From Hirundichthys speculiger (lineage: Eukaryota > Chordata > Actinopteri > Beloniformes > Exocoetidae): a DNA stretch of 64,000 nt. A program made the position numbers and the translations under genes. Below the pieces are notes generated by a model. That model was given only the letters and a program-made list of their open reading frames with translations, did no database searches and was not told the origin of the DNA. The stretch covers positions 1,922,001 through 1,986,000 of the forward strand of contig JAGFBZ010000900.1 in assembly GCA_018398805.1 (NCBI GenBank), given 5' to 3'. Each line of letters opens with the position of its first letter. Within the stretch, counting starts at the first letter, position 1. This document shows positions 22,331 to 32,384 of the stretch, piece by piece.

Positions 22331-22844
22331 ATTTACTCAACAACAACGATAAATATTAAACTGAGATCTGCTTTGTTTGTTTTGTTTTTCTTGTTTTTTT
22401 AACAGTCATTCCATGGGTAACTATTTATATTGAGACATCCTTCTTTATTCGCCATAGGCATACAAACCTTTAGGTTGCTGTGTCGATGTTACTTCTCAAG
22501 TGAAGCTGACTGATTCCAAACAGTCATTGTCTCCGACAGATTATATTGATGAAATGCCCTCTTGAATCAGGGTCTTTGACCTTTTTAAGACATTCAGTCA
22601 TGACTTCCTGTCTGGTTTTATAGCTGCAAGAAGTGCAGTTAGCCACCTGCAGGATAAGAAAGTTAGGTTTCCTTTTCTTTTTCCGATAATATTGAAAACA
22701 AGGCAGGAAGAGACATAAAAGACGAGTGAAAAGACACAGTGTGATGAGAGTTTGCTGTAAAAGTCTTATTCAGGAAATCAAATAAAATTTACATAAACAA
22801 TGTTTGTTTGTCCAACTGGAAGTAGGCTGACGCTGCAGAGATTA
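22331..22844. other. Intergenic, no gene recognised
   Basis: AT-rich sequence with no recognisable motif. Confidence 0.45.
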
Positions 22845-22846
22845 TA

Positions 22847-24084
22847 CACTGCCTGGCCAAAAAAAGAGGTCATATATTCTAATATTTTGTTGGACCGCCT
22901 TTAGCTTTGCATTCACTGTGGCATTGTTTCAATAAGCTTCTGCAATGTCACAAGATTTGTTTCCATCCAGTGTTGCATTAATTTTTCACCAAGATCTATC
23001 ATTGATGATGGTAGAGTCTGACCGCTGCTCAGAGTCTTCTCCAGTACATCCTAAAGATTCTCAATATGGGTTCAGGTCTGGACTCTGTGGTGGCCAATCC
23101 ATGTGTGAAAATGATGTCTCATGGTCCCTGAACCAGTCTTTCACAGTCTGAGCCCGATGAATCCTGGCTTTGTCATCTTGGAATATGGCCGTGCCATCAG
23201 GGAAGAACAAATCCATTGATGGAATAACCTGGTCATTCAGTATATTCAGGTAGTCAGCTGACCTCATTCTTTGAGCTCATACTGTTGCTGAACCTGGACC
23301 TGACCAACTGCAGCAACCCCAGATCAGAACACTGCCCCCACAGGCTGGTACAGTAGGCACTAGGCATGATGGGAGCATCATTTCATCTGCCTCTCTTCTT
23401 ACCCTGATGCTCCCATCACTCTGGAACAGGGTCAATCTGGACTCATCAGACCACATGACCTTCTTCCATTGCTCCAGAGTCCAATTTTTACGCTCCCTAG
23501 CAAATTGAAGCCTTTTTTTCCGGTTAGCCTCACTGATTACTGGTTTTCTTAAGGCTCCACAGCTGTTCAGTCCCAATCCCTTGAGTTCCCTTAGCATTGT
23601 GTGTGTGGAAATGCTCTTACTTTCACTATTAAACAGCCCTGAGTTCTACTGTTGTTTTTCTTTGATTTGATCTCACCAAACTTCAAGTGATCGCCGATCG
23701 TGATCATTGAGGATTTTTTTTTTCCAGCCACATTTCCTCCTCGGAGACGATGGGTCCCCACTATCCTTCCAGTTTTTAATAATGCGTTGGACAGTTCTTA
23801 ACCCAATTTTGGTAGTTTCTGCAATCTCCTTAGATGTTTTCTCTGCTTGATGCATGCAATGATTTGACCCTTCTCAAACAGACTAACATCTTTTCAACGA
23901 CCACGGGATGTGTCTTTGACATGGTTGTTTAGGAAATAAGAAGCAACTCATTGCACCAGTTGGGGTTAAATAACTTGTTGCCAGTTGAAAGACAATCGCC
24001 CATGCAGTAATTATCCAATAGGAGGCTCAGACCTCTTTGCTTAGTCAAATCCAGGTGGTGACTTTTTGTTTTGGCCGGGCAGTG
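22847..24084 (-). mobile_element. Tc1/mariner element, DD36E type, full length
   Basis: Complete ends: cactgcctggccaaaaaaag on the left and, inverted, cactgcccggccaaaacaaa on the right, each next to TA (22845-22846, 24085-24086). The element is 1,238 bp with short imperfect inverted repeats. The transposase runs on the minus strand. The family matches the truncated copy at 7075-7900. The Asp-Glu spacing of 36 fits the Incomer-type family, by inference. Confidence 0.92.
23040..23855 (-). pseudogene. DD36E Tc1-like transposase pseudogene
   Basis: The N-terminal HTH piece (TSKEIAETTKIGLRTVQRIIKNW) is at 23855-23673. A catalytic piece follows in another frame (23597-23277) with VMWSDESRLTLF (first Asp) and VLIWGCCSWSGPG, up to a TGA at 23279-23277. 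The same frame resumes as [12 protein letters not shown], then [10 protein letters not shown] (second Asp) and [10 protein letters not shown] one-base insertion just before the catalytic Glu shifts the frame, and TAG at 23053-23051 replaces the family Trp. Both stops match the copy at 7203-7850 exactly. Confidence 0.88.
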
Positions 24085-24331
24085 TATCTCTTGGCTAGCT
24101 TGGAGTTCTTTGTAGAACTTGCGACATAGAAGCAAACACACACACAGCGTGATCCACTCAGTTTGGAAAAATGCTTGTCAGTCCCAGTGAAACAAATGTT
24201 CATAGGACTGACATTTAGGTTGAAGACAAACTGAACAGTAGAATAGAGATGGACAGAATTAGGAATCTCTTCTGTCTCTGTTTGATTCTTACAATTTTGC
24301 TGAGGCTTAATTGTTTCTCCACATTACACAG
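24085..24331. other. Spacer, no gene recognised
   Basis: Short AT-rich interval between two Tc1-type elements. Confidence 0.45.
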
Positions 24332-24604
24332 CCCTAATTCCAGAAAATGTGGGTGTAAAACTTGAATGAAAACAGAATGCAATGATTTGCAAATCTCATA
24401 AATCTACATCATATACCTGTATAAAATATATCAGATGTTGAAAATTAGACATTTTACCATTTGCTGGAAAATATTAGCTCATTTTGACTTTGATGGCAGA
24501 AACATCTCAAAAAAGCTGAAACAAGGGGATGTTTACCATTGTATAGAATCCCCTCTTTATTTAACAACTGTCTGTAAACTCCCAACTTTTTTGGAATTGG
24601 GGTA
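24332..24604 (-). mobile_element. Tc1-derived MITE
   Basis: Ends cagccctaattccagaaaat and (inverted) ccccaattccaaaaaagttg enclose about 270 bp. Inside are aatgcaatgatttgcaaatc and, in antisense, the last transposase codons and 3' UTR of a common fish Tc1-like element (ggggatgtttaccattgtat). It is an internally deleted derivative of the family represented by the coding fragment at 41030-41890. TA flanks are likely on both sides. Confidence 0.75.
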
Positions 24605-24606
24605 TT

Positions 24607-25424
24607 ATTTACTTTGTACTTTCTATTTATTTCCCGAATGTTGAGGAAGCCATTGTGATGCCTTTTCAACAGACAAAGCAGAGAATGCAGCAAACACGCT
24701 GCACATTTTCAACGGAATAAATACAATGTAAGAGCAGATTTTGGCATTGTAGCTAATGAAGAAGATGAGAAACTTTATTTAAGAAGATGCACTGATAAGT
24801 AATGTTTTCTACAGTCAGATTTTTGGCATATTACATGTAACACATCTCTAATTTCTCTAAGTTACCTTCTTAGAACTGCAATACAAGATACAAATGACAG
24901 AATCTGTGCTCATCATATTACTTTTTTATGTCACCGCGCAACATTTGGGTGTCTAATAAACCGTGAAAACAAAATGGACTTCTCGGATCATAAACTCTGT
25001 CCTCAGCAATGCAACTCTCCATTTTATCAGTCCACTCACCAGACCAAAGTCTTTCCACACTGGAATCAATGGATACGTATCGCCTCAAGGTTTCTCACTC
25101 TGCAGCTGCACACACAAGTATTTGCCATGAATCAGTGGACAAAAAAAAAACCTCATTTTGATTCAGGAAAGCATCACGACTTATTATAAAATACAGCCAT
25201 TCAATAAGATGCATCCTAAATTGGCTGCAATTTATTCTGGTAATTTGCGTGCATGCCACTAATGCATTTGGTATTGATGGTAAGAAAAAACCCACTACAG
25301 ACCGTGAATAAGTGGATAAAACTGAAAAACTGTTTGCTCTGTTACAGTCTTTCATGTGGACTCAAACAGGTTTCATCAAAAAGGTCAAGAAGGTTTTATA
25401 TTCTTTAAATTAGTGCTTAATTCA
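24607..25424. other. Intergenic, no gene recognised
   Basis: No coding motif or repeat end recognised. Confidence 0.5.
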
Positions 25425-25560
25425 TTTCAGTTCATTTATATAGCTCCAAGCCATCTCAAGGCAGTGTACACATAAACAGGTTCAGTTCAGTCCAACTAAA
25501 TACAGTCCAGTCTAGTCCGGTTACAATGCAGTGAGATCTACCGTTTGCAGACCTGTGCGT
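25425..25560 (-). mobile_element. L2-like LINE or SINE 3' end
   Basis: Plus strand reads tttcagttcatttatatagctcc, then ctcaaggcagtgtacac. The inverse (gtgtacactgccttgagatg...gctatataaatgaactg) is the typical 3' terminus of L2-type elements. Body not preserved. Confidence 0.55.
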
Positions 25561-26385
25561 TTCTGCTCTATGGCTTCCTCCAGTTATTCCAGGCATAGAC
25601 AGGATCATTACTTTGATGGGAACAAAGCCTGGAATTTCTTGTGAGGTTCAGCACATTGGCATTCCTCCCCATTTTCCTCACCCTCATGCTAAATCAGTGC
25701 CTTCTGAATCAGTGAGAGTTTTGCATGGTCTCTTTCAAAACCAGAAGTTTTCTTATCATTCAAAAACCCCAAATGCAGTGGTAAAGAGCAGTTTTGACTG
25801 GTTCTGCCAACTAGAGGATAACATTTTCATAGTATGAGGGTAGTCTCTATAAAATCCAAATTGTTGTTATTCATTTATAATGTAATTAATTTGTAATAAC
25901 TGGCACAATCCTTATGTTCTATTTTAAACAATAATCTCTGTTCTTAATCCCCTACATTCAGGCTGCCAGGAGAGCTGTTGTATTAAAATAGCGTCAGGTC
26001 ACCATGGCCTGTTTATCAAGTGATATTTATATCTAATGTGGAATATCTAATCCAATATCAGATATTGCTCAGGTGCCTTCGTATGATTTTTGGGACACGT
26101 AGCTGTTGGGAGAAATTAGCTCAAGGCTCAACGTATTGAAAAACAGTGTTTTAGAGTAGCAGCATTTCTCTGCTCATTGTCTTGTGCTGACAACAGCTGT
26201 CTTTATGCCTGTATGTGTTACCTGAACATCTCTGCTTGTATACAAGTGGAGATTACATCCAAGCATTTGGGCCTGCAATAGTCTTATTTCTTAAGACCTT
26301 TCCAATTCTGTAACGTGCTCTGCTGTTTTTGACCAGTATGTTCCTGTCTCTCTACCTACTTTGATTGATATAACTGGTCATATGA
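25561..26385. other. Intergenic, no gene recognised
   Basis: Open frame 25613-25837 shows no known domain. Confidence 0.45.
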
Positions 26386-26389
26386 AACA

Positions 26390-27830
26390 TGCAGGGTCTC
26401 CTGATGATCCAGTTCCACATAGCCTTCTTAAAGAGGTTTTATCTATTTAAACTCCTTTTAGTTCTCAGTATTTTAAATGGCAGTTTAGTAAATATGGAAT
26501 ATGCCGGTGAGTTTTAAGCATGGTGGCACTGATTAAAAACCCTGGTTTAGACTCTTCAGTGTTATCAAATTTCAGGCCAGTCTCAAAACTCCCTTTTCTC
26601 TAGAAAGTTCTGGAGAAAATTGTTTTGTGTCAGCTGAAATCATTCTTAGACAAGCACAATATTCTAAAAGTGTTGCAGTGTGGTTTTAAAACCCATCACA
26701 GTGCCCAAGTTGGCACTTTTGATGGTTTTTCATGATATTCCTTGAACCACTGATTGTGATCACTGTGTCGTCTTGGTTCTGTTGAACCTGACAGCTGCCT
26801 TTGATACAGTGGACCATCAGATCCTTTTGTCTCACCTGGAGAACTGGGTGGGTATCCAGACCAGTGCATTAGATAGGTTCAAGTCCTACTTGGCAGAGAG
26901 GAGTTCTTATGTCCGTGTTGAAACTTTTGAGTCTTGTGCTGCTCCACTTACCTGTGGAGTACTGCAAGGTTCTGTCCTCAGCCCTCTTCTCTCTTCCCTG
27001 TACTTACTCCCACTTGGATCTCTCGTCAGGAAGTTAGGCATGTTATTCCGACAGCCAGATTTACATGCCACTGGAAAGAAAATAATGGCTCTTATGCAAA
27101 CTAATTCCTGAAGTGCATTACAGAAATTAAGGTATGGAATTTCTTGAATTTCTTGCACTTGAATAATGAGAGGACTGAGGTCATGTTGCCTGGGCCCAGT
27201 GATGCGTCTAAAGCCCAGGTTGATCTTGGTCCTTTGAACCCTTACCTGACATAGACAGCAACAAACCTCGATGTAAGACTGGACAGTGACCTAAAACTCA
27301 AGTCACAGATTAAATCAGTGGTAAAGTCCATCTTTTTCCATCTGAGCAAAAAAAAATGTATCATCATTTTGATATTTTAATCCATGCTTGTATCACAACT
27401 CATTTAGACTACTGTAATGCACTGTGTTTTGGGATGAGCCAGACGCTATTCTCACGACTGCAGCTGGCTCAAAATGCTGCAGCTCATCTTTTAACTGACA
27501 CCAAAAAAACATGAGCACATCCCCCGAGTTTTGGTGTTGTTTCACTGGATTCTGGGTAGATTTAAAAATTCTTTCATTTGATTTTAAATGTTTTCATGGC
27601 CTTGTTCCACAGTGTCTGTCCGATCTGCTGCAGCTGTAAGCTCCCTCATGCTCTCTCAGGTCTGCAGATCAGTTGCTGCTTGTTGTCCCAAAGACAAAGA
27701 GGAAGAAAAGAGGTGATCTGGTATTGTCAGTTGTCGCCCCGAAACCTTAAAATAAAGTGCTTCTGCATATCAGACACCGATTCACTTCCTGTTTTTTAAA
27801 AGTCTCTCTTAAAGCTTATTTATTCCATTT
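26390..27830 (+). pseudogene. L2-group LINE reverse transcriptase, heavily decayed
   Basis: Plus-strand LINE body. Order: SPDDPVPHSLLKEV linker, LSNFRPVSKLPFL (RT motif 1), LKSFLDKHNIL, VLLNLTAAFDTVDHQILLSH (26773 on, motif A), LTCGVLQGSVLSPL (motif B) and LPLGSLVRKLG. The catalytic YADD block is missing: the DNA jumps from ttattcc to gacagccagatttacatg, so about six codons with the first catalytic Asp of that pair are deleted. Later blocks (SRLQLAQNAAAHLLT near 27455, then the RGDRAF-equivalent and LPVF end near 27790) are present with stops and frameshifts. No tail or target duplication was found. Confidence 0.82.
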
Positions 27831-28009
27831 GGCAATTTTTACTTTATTTTAGAATATCTTAGTTTGCGGTAAACCAACCCACTCTTTTACGTGAAAGTGT
27901 TTCCTGGAAACAAATAGCTTGGGAACTTTTGCCGGTATGTGGGAAAATGACATTTCTGGAAAGACAACCAACAACTGTATCATTGCAACGTAAAAGCTTT
28001 AGCCTTGTG

Positions 28010-28215
28010 AAAGGTTTCCATCTGCCACATGCTCCAGTAGTCCTTGTGCACCATAATCCCTCCTGCTGGGCTAGTAAATTCCTGTTTAATTAGAATGCAA
28101 ATACCACTAATAAGGTTAATATACCAAAGCTTGTTTTCCTTTGACAAGGCACAGAACGGGAAGGAAATTACATGATCCTCAGAAATTGAATGGATACTGT
28201 TGTGTAAGAGAGAGA
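28010..28215. promoter_or_regulatory. Candidate conserved non-coding element
   Basis: Contains a homeobox core (TTAATTA, 28086-28092) three bases from a perfect octamer ATGCAAAT (28095-28102), then a palindromic cctttgacaagg near 28138 with a TCF/LEF-like core. Repeat-free. Density of such words is typical of vertebrate developmental enhancers, but conservation is untested. Confidence 0.33.
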
Positions 28216-29059
28216 GAGGTGAATGTGTAGATATTTGTTCATACTTCAGAGTCCCTAAAAAAAACAATATTACATATCTTATTGTTGTTGGAGATTAGAG
28301 TGAGAATAAGAAAGATAGACAGCAGGACGCCACACAGGTAAAACACAAAGAGAAAAAGGATCAATAGAAAGAAACAGAAACATAAACATCAGTCATGATT
28401 AGTTGGAGACAAATAATTTGAAAATCCCTTTTTTTAAACTCTTTCTCATTATGTCTGCATATATTTTATGTGTGTACAGTATATATGTGAAGTCATCGTG
28501 ATTGTGGTGAACTCTCCCAACATGATGGGGAAACATTGTGCTAGAATGTGTTGATGTATCGGTAGGAAGCCCAAAAAAAGGTTTGAAGGGGTGCTGGTGG
28601 GGCAGCAGAGAGGTTTAAGCCATTAGTTACTTTTTGATTAAGGAAATATGCACAGCACAAGTATCAGCAAAATGACACGGATGGAAAAAAAGTGGTGACG
28701 AGGCAACATCGAAGCAAGGTTCGTGTAACGCTCAGAGAATAGCAATCCACAAACAAATCACCAAAGCAAACTGCAGTGCCACAAGGTTAGTCTCACCTTC
28801 ATGAAACTTTAAGGAAGCATCAATGTATAAAATATGAGAGTTAACATGAGCAATTGCTCCTAAATAAATGCAAAGCTTTGTCAGCTGAATGTTGCACCAA
28901 TCAAAACTAATGTTGTCAAGCCAAACTATTTCCCTCTCCTAACCCTCTTGTCTGCTTGACACTTTTCACAGATTGATGTGTGTATTGCAAGGTAATATTT
29001 TTTAATCGCGGGTCGGATATATGGCCCCGCCAATCCTTTTTTTTTTTTCATTTGATATC

Positions 29060-29415
29060 CTTGTCATGATTGATAGATATCATCAAAATTAAAGGCTCAA
29101 CTTTGAGGTCAGGAAGAATGATTTGCTATCAGCGCTTCTTTAATGCTGAGAGGAGAGACAGCATGTCGTTCCTCTTTGGGGACGGTGCGGGGAAAGAAAA
29201 AGAAGAGGGGGGGTGGGGAGGAGAGAAAGAGATGGGAGGGTGGTGGACGTGAAAGCTTCAGGAGAGCATCTTATGAGGTTATTAGGTTTTAATCAATATG
29301 GTATATGGCCAGAAGATGATTGGAAAACAAACCTAATCTGGGAAGCAATACGTCTCTCATTCATCTCCCTGTCTCTCTGGTGGATCTGCTTGGCTCTTAT
29401 TGCCACCTGACTATT
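29060..29415. promoter_or_regulatory. Candidate conserved non-coding element
   Basis: Complex, repeat-free sequence interrupted by a G/A-rich patch (29190-29245). Includes tgattgatagatatc (29068), ttttaatcaatatgg (29287) and gatgattgg (29315), which resemble PBX/HOX-type words. No coding motif. Confidence 0.27.
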
Positions 29416-31384
29416 CAGTGCAACACAGTAAACGCTGGGCTGTTAAAAAGAAAACACTAAATACAAACAACTAACAATATATGGCATCTGAGACCTAGTA
29501 TATGATGTTATGGCATACGGTCATACGTACATACGGTCGTCATACAGTCTCACATCATGCTGTGAATCAGTTTGCTTTGTTTTGTTATATATAGGCGTAT
29601 AGAAAATAAATGCATTGATGAATAGTCTCCCAGCATTTAATAAAACTCTCAGAAGAGGTGTGATTATCAATTTTGAAACATGAAAGAGTCACATTTGATC
29701 CCAGATACTTGCACAGGACTGACTCAATTTCCTCTGTGAGTTAAAGCTTTCTGAACTTTTATTTCATTTCAGAGTACACTTTTGTGAATGCTACTTTTAG
29801 GCAGTTCAAACCTCAAGCACGTCAGCAAATTTTGCAGAAAAGAAACAAGTTGTTAAATAGCCAAATCAAAAACCAGATCTTTGCCGAACAGAAGTGCCAG
29901 GGAGAAACCTTGAGAGAGCTTTACTTATATTAGCAAACCTCAATGAACCGAGCCGAATAAACGCCAGGCAATTTTCTCCATAACAGTTAGAGACACCGAA
30001 GGAGTCAGACAGAAAACTAGTACTTCAAGTCAGGGTTGCCATTGAATTATGACTGTGACAAAGCTGTTCATCTGAGGGTGCATTTAACTAGTTATAAACC
30101 TGATCAGATCCTTTTTTATTATTATTCCTTTAACAAAAAAAAAAAGGAAGAAACAACTTTGTTTCCACAGTATTTGTTACCTCACCATCACTCCCCCTCC
30201 TTCTTTTTATTTGGAGAGCATATTTGCAAATAAATGAGTGTGAAAACATGTCATTCTCCTGGCTTCCTTTCATTGCAGCACCAATTATTCAACACATTTC
30301 AAGGATAGCTATTGTTTATTAGTTGAAAAAAAAAGTGACAAATGGTTTTATAAAAAGATCCGTATTCACTGTGTTAGATGATGATATGCACAAAATAAAT
30401 ATCTCAGTCCTATTTTTTTCTGGTTTATTGAGAGCTACAAAATGGAAATGTGTGAATCCCTACAGATTCAGATTAATCACCCAGATCTGTGGGTTGACTC
30501 AGGAGTCCTGAATCCTGAATTCAAAGGAATCAAATCATGATAGTAAGTCTGCTTTTCACATTTGGGGGTGTGTGGAAAATACAGATTGTTTACATGGGCT
30601 GTTGTTTTACTCGATGTTTTCCATCTATCTTGTATCTTGTGTCTCTGACAGAATGTCAATGAATCAAGAGATCTGAAGTACTGAGAAGTGCCTGATCCAA
30701 AAGGACATAAACTGGTCAAAGAAACTGGATTTGATATTACTACTACATTATAAACTGCAAGCAATTAAAGGAAATGCTTTTGGATTCTTCAGCAAGGGAT
30801 CAATTTCCCCCTGTGTGTATGTATACTGGGCTCAGAAATATTTGTAGCCTGACTCATACTGAGTAAGTGCTATGTAATAGCACAAGAACAGGCCTGCATT
30901 ACAAAGAAAAACTGCATCTGCATGTTCCTTAAAAGACACCAATTCATATCCCAGTATGAGTCTGTTCACATGATGTAAAGGTTCTGTGGAAAGTCAGCAC
31001 TCTGAATGATGTGGCATGACGGGGGTTCCCACCAATGACTCCAACGTTCACATTTGAGCAACTCTGGCTAATGTACTTCAGTTTGAATGGAAAGACTCAG
31101 CTTGAAATGAAATGGAAAGACCCAAGCATCAATTGTGGTGTTTTTTAGATGATGACCACCAAAGTCTTCATTTCCCAGGAGCCCTTCTTTATACAGTACT
31201 CCAACTCAAATGCCCAGTCTGACCCATCAAAGATAAATATTCACATCTGTCATGGTAAGATTATTTATGTCTGAAGCTATGGTTTACTTCCTCTAGGGTT
31301 ATCGGCAAGGTTACAGTTGTGGACTGGGATGCCAGCACTGGAATAACCTGGATAACTAAAAAAGCACTGGGAGAGCGCAGACCT

Positions 31385-31765
31385 TATTCCCCCAAATAGC
31401 GATTTACAGATTGTGATAAAATCCGCGTTCTGGATCAGATCCGGATCAGCCTTTGAAATTTGATTTCCAAATTTCCATTGTCAATCCCTGAGTCAAATGT
31501 CATGAGTTTTAAGCAATAATTAACAGATACTGAGAAACAAAATTTTGGGCCCCATTGACCGCAATGTTATCGAAAATTTGAAAGTGATCCAGAATCCAGG
31601 ATTTCTTCTGGATCACAGCCAAAATGAAATCAGTTCTTCCTTTTCACATTTCTGACAACTCCTGAAAATTTCATCAAAATCCATCCATAACTTTTTGAGT
31701 TATCTTGAACACAGACAGACAGACGCCGGCAAAAACATAACCTCCTTGGCGGAGGTATTGATGCA
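31385..31765. repeat. Unclassified interspersed repeat
   Basis: Has the look of a dispersed fish repeat: gttctggatcagatccggatcagcc, then aaaatccatccataactttt and a distinctive end cctccttggcggaggt at 31741-31756, itself a small hairpin. No coding frame. I recognise the ending from other fish loci but cannot name its class. Confidence 0.5.
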
Positions 31766-32230
31766 ATATCAAGAAGAGAACGATGGTTTGGAGATCATTC
31801 AGGTTTCCTGACATCAGATAACAGTTGGCTAACATGAGCTGCTTAAGATTTCCAAGATCTGTTTAAAAACAGTCAGCACATTCTCCATCTGTACTGTCTG
31901 CATTTCTCTTTACCATGTCCATGTAAGGGCGCCTGGTGCAATGATATTAGCAACTATTTAATATTCAGAATAAGCAGGAGGTGAATAATGCAGAATAATG
32001 CAACGGGACTTCTGCTTCCATAATATCCATGATGGTTACATGCATTAATTTCGTAGGCAAGTAGATCCAGGCAGGGATGGCATTACCATTATACCCGTAG
32101 CCTTTGCTAGTTAGCTGATAGTGTGCCTTCATGTTTATATTTTCTAAACATGTGGTTCTAACAGTGTGGGTTTTTGTTGGAGGTGGTTTTCAAAGCTAAT
32201 CACATTCTTGATACTTTCCTGGGGGGAACT
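31766..32230. other. Intergenic, no gene recognised
   Basis: No motif recognised. Confidence 0.45.
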
Positions 32231-32384
32231 AAGGGCCTTTATTTACAGTGAAGAGGAAAAAGGAAATGGCCACAGAGTATGGAAGAGATGCAGCAAAAGG
32301 TTGCAAGGTGGAAGTTGAACCTGCAACCACTGTAGCCTTGATACGTGAGCTGCCTGCTTAAACCACTGATCCACACAGCAGCCC
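32231..32384 (-). mobile_element. tRNA-derived SINE
   Basis: In antisense: ggctgctgtgtggatcagtgg (A-box-like, tggatcagtgg) and ggttgcaggttcaacttcc (B-box ggttcaact), followed by ttttgctgcatctcttcc, ccatttcc and a 3' end ctgtaaataaaggccc. This order (tRNA head, pyrimidine-rich body, aataaaggc end) is a common fish SINE layout. Internal promoter boxes would drive RNA polymerase III. Confidence 0.72.

Larger units (their letters stand above)
27831..31384. other. Long repeat-poor intergenic interval
   Basis: About 3.5 kb with almost no transposon signal. Complexity is higher than in neighbouring regions; two sub-blocks are listed separately as candidate regulatory elements. Short low-complexity spots at 29038-29051 (poly-T) and 30137-30150 (poly-A). 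Confidence 0.5.
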
